NCBI RefSeq assembly: GCF_001665295.1
Contig: NZ_LZSE01000107.1
Location: 1-64,000, forward strand
DNA: 64,000 nt
Direction: 5' to 3'
Source: Mycobacterium sp. 1554424.7
GTDB lineage: Bacteria; Actinomycetota; Actinomycetes; Mycobacteriales; Mycobacteriaceae
Below the pieces are notes generated by a model. It was not told where the DNA came from, did not search any database, and saw nothing but the letters and a program-made list of their open reading frames with translations. Positions 25,569 through 34,276 of the stretch are shown in pieces (the stretch's first letter is position 1; every line of letters starts with the position of its first letter). A program made the translations under genes and the position numbers.

Positions 25569-28500
25569 GTGACGAGCGCGACGGCGGCCGAACAGGTCGA
25601 CAGCGAAAACCCGTGGCCAGGCCTCGATTCTTTCGAGGAATACGCGCACGCGTTCTTCCACGCGCGCGGCCATGAATCGACATCACTGCTGAGTCACGTC
25701 CTCGACGCCCCGGCCACCCTCCTGTACGGACGGTCGGGCCTGGGCAAGACGTCGCTGCTGCGCGCGGGCCTGTTCCCGTTGCTGCGCGAGCGCCATTTTC
25801 TGCCGGTCTACGTGCGCTTCGACCTCGCGCCGGGCGCCGCGCCGCTCACTCGCCAATTGCGGCAAGCGGTCCGCGACTCGATTCGAGACAACGATCCTCC
25901 TTCGGAGGCCGAATCTCTCTGGGAGTATCTGCATCGCGACGACTTTCGGCTATGCGACGAGCAGGGCGATCCGCTTACGCCGGTGATCGTCCTCGATCAG
26001 TTCGAGGAGCTCTGTGCGCCCGGTCAGCGGGTCGCGGATCTCGTTCGGGAATTCAGGAATGAGCTTGGTGAGCTGGCCGAGCGCACCGGCAATTACAAGC
26101 TGGTGGTCTGCCTGCGCGAGGAATATCTGCCCGAACTCCAGGGGTGGCGCGAGCTGGTCGCGGCGATCAGGCATTCGCGGATGCGGCTGCTGCCCATGGG
26201 GGCGAGCGAGGCCCTCGATGCGGTGCACAAGCCGGCCGAAGAGATGATGCCCCGGTCGCTGGCGCGCCGGGTGGTCGGGATCGTCGCGGGCGAGGACCTG
26301 CGCCGCGCCGGCGGTACCGCAATCGGCCATATTGGCCCCGACTTCGACGCTTCGGGCGATGATTCGGGGACTCCCCGGATAGAACCCGCGCTGCTCAGCG
26401 TGTTCTGCCGCGAACTCAACGAGGAGCGGAAGCGGCGCGGACAGAGCCACTTCGACGAGCTGCTGGTCGAGGACGCCAAGCGCGACATCCTGTCGAACTA
26501 TTACCTGTCATGCGTGCGTGACCTTCCGCCGCGCGTCGCGCAGTTCATCGAGTCCGAGCTGATCACCGAGAAGGGATTTCGTGACAGCTACGTCCGCGAG
26601 GAAGCGGTGCCGTCGCGTCTCACCGACGGCGAACTGGACCGGCTGATCGGGTCGCGGCTGCTACGGCTCGAGGAACGCTACGGCGCCCTGCGCATCGAAC
26701 TCGCGCACGACGCGCTGACCGATGTGATCCGCGAACACCGAGACCGGCGGCGCGCCGGAAAGGTGAACGGCGCCTTGGCATCCCGCGTAGGCGGCCAGCA
26801 AGCCGGGCTGGAAGCCGCCCAGCGGCGCGCGGCCGCGTTGCGGAAACGCTCGCGGGTCCTGCTGGTCGCGCTGGCGGTCACCGCCGTCGTCGCCCTGGTC
26901 GCCGTGATGCTTGGCGTGCAGGCCGTCCAGGGCCGACACGAGGCGCAGAGCCAGCTGCACCAGAAGCTGCTCACCCAGCGGCAGATCCTGATCGCCGAGG
27001 CGCAGGACATGCTGGCCGGCACCCAGCCCGGCGGTGACGCGCGGGCGTTCCAGCAGATCCTCGCCGCGCGCGCCCTGCTCACGCCGCCCGACGACGGCCC
27101 GCTCTACACCGCGGTGGCCCAGCGAGCCAGCACCCTCAAGATCATCACCGGCCACACCGGCGCGGTAAACGGTGTGGCGTTCAGCCCCGACGGGCACCGG
27201 CTGGCCAGCGTCGGCCTGGACAAGACGGTGCGTCTGTGGAACGCCGACACCGGTCAACAGGTCGGCGCCCCGATGACCGGTCATCAGGACAACATCATCG
27301 GGGTGGCGTTCAGCCCCGACGGGCGCCGGGTGGCCTCGGCGAGCATGGACAAGACGGTCCGGATATGGGACGCCGACACGGGCCATCCGGTCGGCGCGCC
27401 CCTACGCGGTCACACCGGTTCGGTGTTGGGTGTGGCGTTCAGCCCGGACGGGAACTGGCTGGCCACCGCGAGCAGCGATCGGACCGTGCAGTTGTGGGAC
27501 GTCCGGGCCGGCTACTCGCCCGGTCCCCGCCTCGTCGGCCACACGGGCTCGGTGGTCAGTGTGGCGTTTCGCCCCGACGGGCAGCGGTTGGCGACCGCCA
27601 GCGACGACCAAACACTTCGCCTCTGGGACGCCCGGACTGGCCAACCGCTCGGCGCCCCCCTGGTCGGCCACATCGGCCCGGTGCTCAGCGTCGCGTTCAG
27701 CCCCGACGGGCACCGGCTGGCTTCGGCGAGCATGGATACGACGGTCCGGCTATGGGACGCCGACACCGGCCAGGCGCTCGGCGGGCCGCTCAGCGGCCAC
27801 AACGGGCCGGTGCAGGGGGTGGCTTTCGGCCCGGACGGACACCGCGTGGCCAGCGCGGGCGCCGACCAGACCGTTCGGCTGTGGGACGCCGACACCGGCC
27901 GCGACCTCGGCCCGGCGTTCGTCGGCCACACCGGCATCGTGAACGGCGTGGTGTTCAGCCCCGACGGACGCCGGCTGGGCACCGCCAGCGGCGACGGCAC
28001 GGTCCGGCTGTGGGACGCCGGCGAGCCGTTCGGCGCGCCGCTGGTCGGCCACACCGGCAAAGTGAACAGCGTGGCGTTCGGTCCCGACGGGCGCCGGCTG
28101 GCCTCGGCCGGTGACGACCAGACCGTGCGGCTGTGGGACGCGGGGACCGGCCAGCCGGTCGGGGCGCCGCTGGTCGGCCACACCGGCCCGGTCCTCAGTG
28201 TGGCGTTCGGTGCCGACGGGCGCCGGCTGGCGTCGGCCGGTGACGACCAGACCGTGCGGCTGTGGGACGCGGGGACCGGCCAGCCGGTCGGGGCGCCGCT
28301 GGTCGGCCACACCGGCCCGGTGCTGAGCGTCGCCCTCAGCCCCGACGGGCGTCGGCTCGCCTCGGCCGGCGCCGACAAAACGGTGCGGCTCTGGGACGCC
28401 GACACCGGCAGGTCGATCACCACCCTTACCGGCCACACCGGCAAAGTCGACAGCGTGGCGTTCAGCCCGGACGGGCGCCGGCTGGCCTCGGCCGGCGCCG

Positions 28501-29042
28501 ACAAGACAGTGCGGCTGTGGGACGCCGGCACCGGCCAACCCGTCGCCGTCCTCACCGGTCACGCCGGCCCGGTGCTCAGTGTGGCGTTCAGCCCCGACGG
28601 GCGGCGGCTGGCCACCGCGAGCGACGACCAAACGGTGCGGCTGTGGGACACCGGAACCGGACAACCGGTCGGCGACCCCCTGAAAGGAAACGGCGACACC
28701 GTCAACGCCGTGGCCTTCAGCCCCAACGGGCGACGCCTGGCCACCGCGGAAAGCGAAGGCACGCTGCAACTTTGGGACGCGACCACCGGCCAACCGTTCG
28801 GCGCATTCCTCGAGGGCCACACGGGCCCGGTGCTCGGCGTGGCGTTCAGCCCCGACGGGCGGATGCTGGCCTCCGCGGGCACCGACGGCACGGTGCGGCT
28901 ATGGCCGGCGGACGCCTCGCCGGAGATGCTGTGCGCGAAGCTGACCTCCAACATGAGCCGCCAGCAGTGGCGGGACTGGGTGTCGCCGGATATGGGCTAC
29001 GTCAAGCTCTGTCCGGGACTGCCCATCGCGGGCAGCGGCTAA
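25569..29042 (+). CDS. Membrane-anchored STAND NTPase with 14 WD40 repeats
   Basis: The product is 1157 residues from GTG 25569. The N-terminal nSTAND domain has Walker A GRSGLGKTS (54-62) and Walker B VIVLDQFEEL (Asp144), a sensor-like VVCLREEYLPEL, and a winged-helix-like region ending near 400. A single hydrophobic helix (about 427-454) would place the repeats outside or anchor the protein. Residues about 527-1120 are 14 WD40 repeats of about 43 residues (GHTGxVxxVAFSPDGRRLASA...TVRLWDA), enough for two seven-blade propellers. Such proteins switch on ligand sensing by the repeats; roles in signalling, predation or defence are known for the class. No effector domain is seen, so the output is unknown. 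Confidence 0.92.
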   Translation: MTSATAAEQVDSENPWPGLDSFEEYAHAFFHARGHESTSLLSHVLDAPATLLYGRSGLGKTSLLRAGLFPLLRERHFLPVYVRFDLAPGAAPLTRQLRQAVRDSIRDNDPPSEAESLWEYLHRDDFRLCDEQGDPLTPVIVLDQFEELCAPGQRVADLVREFRNELGELAERTGNYKLVVCLREEYLPELQGWRELVAAIRHSRMRLLPMGASEALDAVHKPAEEMMPRSLARRVVGIVAGEDLRRAGGTAIGHIGPDFDASGDDSGTPRIEPALLSVFCRELNEERKRRGQSHFDELLVEDAKRDILSNYYLSCVRDLPPRVAQFIESELITEKGFRDSYVREEAVPSRLTDGELDRLIGSRLLRLEERYGALRIELAHDALTDVIREHRDRRRAGKVNGALASRVGGQQAGLEAAQRRAAALRKRSRVLLVALAVTAVVALVAVMLGVQAVQGRHEAQSQLHQKLLTQRQILIAEAQDMLAGTQPGGDARAFQQILAARALLTPPDDGPLYTAVAQRASTLKIITGHTGAVNGVAFSPDGHRLASVGLDKTVRLWNADTGQQVGAPMTGHQDNIIGVAFSPDGRRVASASMDKTVRIWDADTGHPVGAPLRGHTGSVLGVAFSPDGNWLATASSDRTVQLWDVRAGYSPGPRLVGHTGSVVSVAFRPDGQRLATASDDQTLRLWDARTGQPLGAPLVGHIGPVLSVAFSPDGHRLASASMDTTVRLWDADTGQALGGPLSGHNGPVQGVAFGPDGHRVASAGADQTVRLWDADTGRDLGPAFVGHTGIVNGVVFSPDGRRLGTASGDGTVRLWDAGEPFGAPLVGHTGKVNSVAFGPDGRRLASAGDDQTVRLWDAGTGQPVGAPLVGHTGPVLSVAFGADGRRLASAGDDQTVRLWDAGTGQPVGAPLVGHTGPVLSVALSPDGRRLASAGADKTVRLWDADTGRSITTLTGHTGKVDSVAFSPDGRRLASAGADKTVRLWDAGTGQPVAVLTGHAGPVLSVAFSPDGRRLATASDDQTVRLWDTGTGQPVGDPLKGNGDTVNAVAFSPNGRRLATAESEGTLQLWDATTGQPFGAFLEGHTGPVLGVAFSPDGRMLASAGTDGTVRLWPADASPEMLCAKLTSNMSRQQWRDWVSPDMGYVKLCPGLPIAGSG
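28084..28321 (+). repeat. 129-bp tandem duplication inside the WD40 region
   Basis: Bases 28084-28192 recur at 28213-28321 with one mismatch, and 89 of these bases match exactly without a break. The period of 129 bp is one WD40 repeat of 43 residues (repeats 8 and 9). The near-identity, against the looser similarity of the other repeats, indicates a recent duplication or gene conversion. Confidence 0.9.
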
Positions 29043-30523
29043 CTCGGCACCGGATGCCGGACGAAGGTCCGCGGCTGGGTGAACGCCCGGATCCCGTCGA
29101 CGCCGAGTTCCCGACCAAGACCGGACTGGCCGCAGCCGCCGAACGGAAGTCGCGGGTCCTGCGCGGCCAACCCGTGGCAGTTGACGCTGACCGTGCCCGC
29201 GACGAGCCGGCTCGTGATCCGGTCGGCGAGTGCGTCGTCGCCGGTCCAGATCGACGCGGTGAGGCCGAATTCCGTTGCGTTGGCGGCGGTTACGGCCTCC
29301 TCGATCTCGTCGTAGCCGAAGATCGGCAGCACCGGACCGAACTGCTCCTCGGTGGCCAGCCGCGAATCCGGGGCGAGGTCGGTGACGACGGTCGGCAGCG
29401 CGAAGTAGCCACCGGCGTCGGCGTCGGCCGCACGGATCCGACCCGCCGTGCGCACGCAAGCGCCCTGGGCCGCGGCGTCGTCGAGCAGCGCGGCGACCCG
29501 GTCGCGCCCGGCGGCGGTGTGCAGCGGGCCGAGCGTGGTCTCCTCGGCGAGGCCGTCGCCGATCACCTCGCGCTCGCAGCGCGCCAGCACCGCCTCGGCC
29601 AGCTCGCCGACCCGCTGGGCGGGCGCGTACAGCCGCTTGATCGCCATGCAGACCTGGCCGCCGGTGGTGTAGGTCGCCGTCACCAGCCGTTCCACCAGCT
29701 CGTCGGTGACCTCGATGTCCGGCGCGATGATCGCGGCGTCGTTGCCGCCGAGCTCGAGCAGCACCGGGGTGAGGCGCGGCGCGGCGGCCGCCATCACGGC
29801 GCGCCCGGTGGCCACGCCGCCGGTCAGCGAAATCAGGTCGATGCCCGGGTGGGTGACCAGCGCCTGGGCCAGCTCGCTGCCTGGTCCGGACAGGACGTTC
29901 ACCACGCCCGGCGGCAGCGCCGCGGCCAGAGCCCCGGCGAGCTGCAGCGCCGCCAGCGGACAACTGGGCGGAACCTTGACGACGGCGGTGTTGCCCGCCG
30001 TCAGCGCCGACGCCAGCTTCGTTATCGTCAGCGCCAGCGGCCAGTTGAACGGGAGCACCAGCGCGGCCACGCCGAACGGCTCTCGGTGCAGTCGCGGGTA
30101 AACCGAACCGGGGTCGACCTGTTCTGGCGCCAGCGCCGCCTCGGCCATCGAACCGATCAGCGCGGCGAGCCCGGGCCCGGTGCTGATCTCGAAGTTCGCC
30201 TCGGTGAGCACCTTGCCGTGCTCGCGGGTGTACAGCCGCGCGCCGTCGCGGGCGGCCAGCTGTTCGGCGGCCGCGGCCGCGGCGACCGAGACGGCGGCGA
30301 CCCGCTCGGCGACACCCAGCGCCCGCCACTCAGGCGCCGCCCGCCTCGCCGCCGCCACCGCGGCGTCGAGTTGGGCGCGGTCGGCCGCGGGCGCCTGCCC
30401 GACGACCTCGGCCGGCCGGGCCGGGTTGTGGACGGGGTAGGTGCCGGCGGCGCCTCCGTGCGCCTGGCCGCCGATCGTCAATACCGAATCCGTGGCCGGC
30501 GCGTTGCGGACCGTCGTCGTCAT
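29039..30523 (-). CDS. NAD(P)-dependent aldehyde dehydrogenase
   Basis: The product is 494 residues from ATG 30523, with GGGAG upstream. Catalytic residues are Asn160 (PFNWPLA), Glu257 (LLELGGND) and Cys292 (TGGQVCMA); the NAD site has SLTGGVATGR. The C-terminal PFGGCGQSGLGRELG is typical. It oxidises an aldehyde to the acid. Divergent from the zinc alcohol dehydrogenase across 75 nt, it probably acts on that enzyme's product. Its stop overlaps the STAND gene's stop by 3 nt. Confidence 0.92.
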   Translation of the reverse strand: MTTTVRNAPATDSVLTIGGQAHGGAAGTYPVHNPARPAEVVGQAPAADRAQLDAAVAAARRAAPEWRALGVAERVAAVSVAAAAAAEQLAARDGARLYTREHGKVLTEANFEISTGPGLAALIGSMAEAALAPEQVDPGSVYPRLHREPFGVAALVLPFNWPLALTITKLASALTAGNTAVVKVPPSCPLAALQLAGALAAALPPGVVNVLSGPGSELAQALVTHPGIDLISLTGGVATGRAVMAAAAPRLTPVLLELGGNDAAIIAPDIEVTDELVERLVTATYTTGGQVCMAIKRLYAPAQRVGELAEAVLARCEREVIGDGLAEETTLGPLHTAAGRDRVAALLDDAAAQGACVRTAGRIRAADADAGGYFALPTVVTDLAPDSRLATEEQFGPVLPIFGYDEIEEAVTAANATEFGLTASIWTGDDALADRITSRLVAGTVSVNCHGLAAQDPRLPFGGCGQSGLGRELGVDGIRAFTQPRTFVRHPVPS

Positions 30524-30598
30524 TGCCCGTCTCCCTTGACCGAAGGCATTTGTCCCGCCATCGTATGTCGCTATGACGCAGATCACAGGTGCGGTCCG

Positions 30599-31681
30599 AT
30601 GAAAGCCGTCGTGCTGCGCGAGGTCGGGCGACCCACGGCGGTGGAGGAGCTCGCGTTGCGGCCCCTGGGCCGCCACGAGGTCCGGGTGCGGCTGCACGCC
30701 AGCGGCGTGTGCCACAGCGATCTGTCGTTGCGCGACGGGGCGATACCGACGCTGCTGCCGTCGACGCTGGGGCACGAGGGCGCCGGGGTCGTCGCCGAGA
30801 TCGGCGCCGATGTCACTACCGTCAGCCCGGGCGACCACGTGGTGCTGACGTGGAACGTGCCCTGCCGCTGCTGCCCGCATTGCCTGCGCGGCGAGGCCCA
30901 ACTATGCGTGCACGGGTACGACCACGCCTACGGCGGGCCGTACGCCGAGGGCGCCGGCGCGCCGGTGTGGCCGGGAATGGGTGTCGGGTCGCTGGCCGAG
31001 GAGACGCTGCTGCCGGCCGCGGCGGTGGTGCCGGTCGACGAGTCACTGCCGCTCGACCTTGCCGCGCTGCTGGGCTGCGGCGTCACCACCGGGGTCGGCG
31101 CGGTGATGCGCACGGCGGCCGTGCGTCCGGGGGAGAGCGTGCTCGTGATCGGTTGCGGCGGTGTGGGTTTGGCCGCGATCCAGGGCGCGCGGCTGGCCGG
31201 CGCGGCGCCGATCATCGCGGCCGACCGGGCCGCCGGTCAGCTTCCCGCCGCGGTGGCCAATGGGGCGACTGACACCGTCGACGCCGGGGAGGCCGACCTC
31301 GTCGCCGCCGTGCGCGACCTCACCGGGGGCCTCGGGGTCGATCACGGAATCGAGGTGGTGGGCAAGCCGGCCACGATGCGCCTGGCCTACGAGGCCACCC
31401 GCCGCGGCGGCAAGGTGACGCTGGTCGGCGCCGCCGGGATCGCCGAGGAGGTCACGTTTCCCGCGCTGTCGTTGATGGCCGACGGCAAGGCGATCCAGGG
31501 CAGCGTCTACGGCGCCAGCGACCCGGCGCGCGACATCCCGGTGCTCGCCGCGCTGGCCCAGCGCGGCAAGCTCGACCTGGAAGCGTTGGTCACGCGGCGG
31601 ATCGGCATCGACGACGTCGAGGCCGCGTTCAGCGACATGACCGCCGGGCGCGGCGCGCGCAGCGTGGTGTGCTTCGCGTAA
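30599..31681 (+). CDS. Zinc-dependent alcohol dehydrogenase (class III-like)
   Basis: The product is 360 residues from ATG 30599. Catalytic zinc ligands are Cys38 (GVCHSD) and His59/Glu60 (GHEGAG); structural zinc cysteines are 89, 92, 95 and 103 (CRCCPHCLRGEAQLC). The Rossmann motif is VIGCGGVGLAAIQGA. The layout matches the AdhB/AdhD class of mycobacterial MDR alcohol dehydrogenases. It would oxidise an alcohol with NAD. Its neighbours (divergent aldehyde dehydrogenase, convergent ferredoxin-P450 pair) suggest a short oxidative pathway. Confidence 0.92.
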   Translation: MKAVVLREVGRPTAVEELALRPLGRHEVRVRLHASGVCHSDLSLRDGAIPTLLPSTLGHEGAGVVAEIGADVTTVSPGDHVVLTWNVPCRCCPHCLRGEAQLCVHGYDHAYGGPYAEGAGAPVWPGMGVGSLAEETLLPAAAVVPVDESLPLDLAALLGCGVTTGVGAVMRTAAVRPGESVLVIGCGGVGLAAIQGARLAGAAPIIAADRAAGQLPAAVANGATDTVDAGEADLVAAVRDLTGGLGVDHGIEVVGKPATMRLAYEATRRGGKVTLVGAAGIAEEVTFPALSLMADGKAIQGSVYGASDPARDIPVLAALAQRGKLDLEALVTRRIGIDDVEAAFSDMTAGRGARSVVCFA

Positions 31682-31684
31682 CCC

Positions 31685-31879
31685 CTAGGGCGACAGGGTG
31701 ATTGCCTGCTCCGGGCAGTTCTGCTCGCCGACCGCGGCCTGCGCTTCGAGTTCGCCCGACACTTCCTCGACGCGCACGACGCAATGACCCACCTCGTCGG
31801 CGTCGTACACGTCGGGCGCCAACGTGTAGCAGCGGCCGTGCCCCGTGCAGAGGTCCGGGTCGACGATGACGCGACTCAT
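31685..31879 (-). CDS. P450-partner ferredoxin, probably [3Fe-4S]
   Basis: The product is 64 residues. Cluster ligands sit in DLCTGHGRCYTLAP (C-x2-H-x2-C form) and in QNCPEQAI; a histidine takes the place of one cysteine, as in mycobacterial P450 ferredoxins. It overlaps the P450 stop by ATGA, so the two are translated together. It should pass electrons from a reductase to the P450. Confidence 0.9.
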   Translation of the reverse strand: MSRVIVDPDLCTGHGRCYTLAPDVYDADEVGHCVVRVEEVSGELEAQAAVGEQNCPEQAITLSP

Positions 31880-33045
31880 GACGGCGGGAACACCAGCGGC
31901 AGCGACTCCACCGACCGCAGCGCTGCGGTATAGGTCAGCTGCGTGCCGGGCTTGACCTCGTAATCCGGGATGCGGCGGTGGAATTCGCGCAGCGCCACCC
32001 GCAGCTCCATGCGGGCCAAGTGGGAGCCGAGGCAGCGGTGCGGGCCACCGCCGAACGCGCGGTGCCGGTTCGGGCTGCGGCTGAAGTCCACCAGCTCAGG
32101 GTCGGGGAACTCGGCGGGGTCGGTGTTGGCCGCGCCGAGCAGCGGGCTGATCCGTTCGCCCTTGCTGATGGGGCACCCGCCCACCTCGGTGTCCTGGATG
32201 CAGACGCGGGCCACGCCCGGCACGGGCGTCTCCCAGCGCAACAGCTCCTCGATGGCGCTCGGCAGGATGTCGGGCTGCTCGACGAGCTGCCGACGGTGCT
32301 CGGGGTGGCGGGCCAGGAACACGAAGAAACAGTCCAGGGAGTCGGTGACGGTGTCCAGCCCCGCGATCAGGAACAGGATGCAGATGTCGAGCAGCTCCTC
32401 GCGGGTCAGCGGTTTGCCTTCCACGCTGGCCGCGATCATGGCGGACAGCACGTCGTCGCGGGGGCTGGCGATGTGGTCGTCGATGGCGCGTTCGAAGTAC
32501 TCGTAGATCTGTTGCGCCGTGGGAGCGCCGGACTCGTGGCGGCGATCGAAGCCCGCGTCGCCCTCCGGCCGGATGATGCCGTCCTTCCACTGAAGGAACT
32601 GGTCGAGGTCCTCCAGCGGCAGGCCGAGCAGCTGCAGGAAGACGGTGCAGGGGAGGGGAACCGCGAACTCCTCGTGGAAGTCGCATTCGCCCCGTCCGGC
32701 GAAGCGGTCGATCATCTCGTTGACCAGCTGGCTGACTTGGGGCTCACGCCGGGCCATCTCCCGCGGGGTGAACAGCGGGTCGAGGACGCGGCGGTACTTC
32801 GCGTGATCGGGCGGGTCGATTTGCAGCGGGATCATCGGCCGGACGTTGCCGAGGTCGACGGCGTCCATGTTCGAGGAGAACAACTCGGTGTGTTTGAGGG
32901 CCATCTCGATGTCGGCCAGCCGACTGAGGACCCACGCCGACGGCGAGCGGAACACCGGAGTGGTTTCGCGCAACGCCTTGTACATCGGCTGCGGGTCAGC
33001 GAGCCCCGCGAACGCCTGGTCGACATAGCCTTCGGTGTCTGTCAT
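31876..33045 (-). CDS. Cytochrome P450 with linked ferredoxin
   Basis: The product is 389 residues from ATG 33045. The I-helix is LIAGLDTVTDSL, the ExxR lies in EELLRWETPVPG, and the heme loop is FGGGPHRCLGSHLAR with the cysteine ligand. LQIDPPDHAKYRR and FTPREMARRE are typical of mycobacterial P450s. The overlapping ferredoxin gene identifies its redox partner. Substrate and CYP family are not assigned. Confidence 0.93.
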   Translation of the reverse strand: MTDTEGYVDQAFAGLADPQPMYKALRETTPVFRSPSAWVLSRLADIEMALKHTELFSSNMDAVDLGNVRPMIPLQIDPPDHAKYRRVLDPLFTPREMARREPQVSQLVNEMIDRFAGRGECDFHEEFAVPLPCTVFLQLLGLPLEDLDQFLQWKDGIIRPEGDAGFDRRHESGAPTAQQIYEYFERAIDDHIASPRDDVLSAMIAASVEGKPLTREELLDICILFLIAGLDTVTDSLDCFFVFLARHPEHRRQLVEQPDILPSAIEELLRWETPVPGVARVCIQDTEVGGCPISKGERISPLLGAANTDPAEFPDPELVDFSRSPNRHRAFGGGPHRCLGSHLARMELRVALREFHRRIPDYEVKPGTQLTYTAALRSVESLPLVFPPS

Positions 33046-33153
33046 GAGGTTCAATGTGACACCAACATCGCTATTTAGGCAATGATTAGGTAATTGCGGA
33101 TATGGCCGAATGCCGCTGGTCAGCAGATTCCGCGGCGAGTACCGTGGACCGTC

Positions 33154-33557
<404 letters not shown>

Positions 33558-33560
33558 CCA

Positions 33561-33602
33561 CCTGCTGACCTGCATGGGCAGGGGGTTTGCGCTGTCAGCA
33601 GG
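33561..33602. terminator. Inverted repeat after rnpB, overlapping the TetR stop
   Basis: CCTGCTGAC at 33561-33569 and GTCAGCAGG at 33594-33602 are exact inverted copies separated by 24 nt. The right arm covers the stop codon of the reverse-strand TetR gene. It could end transcription of rnpB or of the TetR operon; there is no T-run, so terminator function is uncertain. Confidence 0.4.
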
Positions 33603-34251
33603 CTGGCGTAGTAGTGGAGAGTGCGGCGTTAGCAAGCACTGATGTCAGAAGAAGTTCGAACGCTCGATCGTCCAACGGGATTGGGACGCTTGAGGAGTCG
33701 CTGTGGTGGGCGGTCTGCATCTGCTGTGCCGCGGCGTGCTTTTGCTCCAGTCTCGCCAGCAGTACTGATCCCCGGACGAGTTCTGACACTGCTGAGTAGG
33801 TGTCGCGAGCTGTCTGCTCGGGCAGACCGCCGTCGATCATGCTGGTTATCGCCTTTTGCGTCTCCTGTTCGCCCAGCCGTCGAGCCATCGGGCTCAATGC
33901 GCCTCGAACGAGTATCAGATCTGTCAACACCGGATCGCGGAGGAAGGTCTGGCGCACACCGCGTGCGTGTGCCGCCAAGGACGAGCGCCAATCCCCCGAC
34001 TCCGCGAAAGCGGGCAACCCGCTGTTGCGCAACGCGCGGTCGGTCATGGCGTCGAGAAGCTCGGATCTATTGCGGACGTGCCAGTAGACGCTGGTGACGC
34101 CGACGTTCAGCGACTTGGCGACCAGCGGGATGCTCAGGTCTTCGATTGAGGAGTCTGCTGCTATGGCGAAGGCCGTCTCGACGATTGCGTCTGTGGTCAG
34201 CGAGCCTCGCGCTCGCCGGCCTGATTGTCGCTGTGGCTTCACAGTCCGCAC
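33595..34251 (-). CDS. TetR-family regulator of the islet
   Basis: The product is 218 residues from GTG 34251. The helix-turn-helix spans about 18-65 (LTTDAIVETAFAIAADSSIE, VAKSLNVGVTSVYWHVRNRSELL). The C-terminal region fits TetR_C tetracycline-repressor-like folds. It follows the oxidoreductase on the same strand with a 25-nt gap, so it is likely in that operon. It may control the operon and the divergent SDR through the palindrome at 35482. Confidence 0.85.
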   Translation of the reverse strand: MRTVKPQRQSGRRARGSLTTDAIVETAFAIAADSSIEDLSIPLVAKSLNVGVTSVYWHVRNRSELLDAMTDRALRNSGLPAFAESGDWRSSLAAHARGVRQTFLRDPVLTDLILVRGALSPMARRLGEQETQKAITSMIDGGLPEQTARDTYSAVSELVRGSVLLARLEQKHAAAQQMQTAHHSDSSSVPIPLDDRAFELLLTSVLANAALSTTTPAC

Positions 34252-34276
34252 CCCAGATCATCGTTTTTCGGTTGGG

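Noticed and set aside
27140-28910. Regular 126-129-bp repeats as a possible non-coding array
   Set aside because: They are WD40 blades in one continuous frame.
28262-30598. Forward extension of the alcohol dehydrogenase frame far upstream
   Set aside because: It runs out of frame through the WD40 gene and antisense to the aldehyde dehydrogenase; family alignment starts at ATG 30599.
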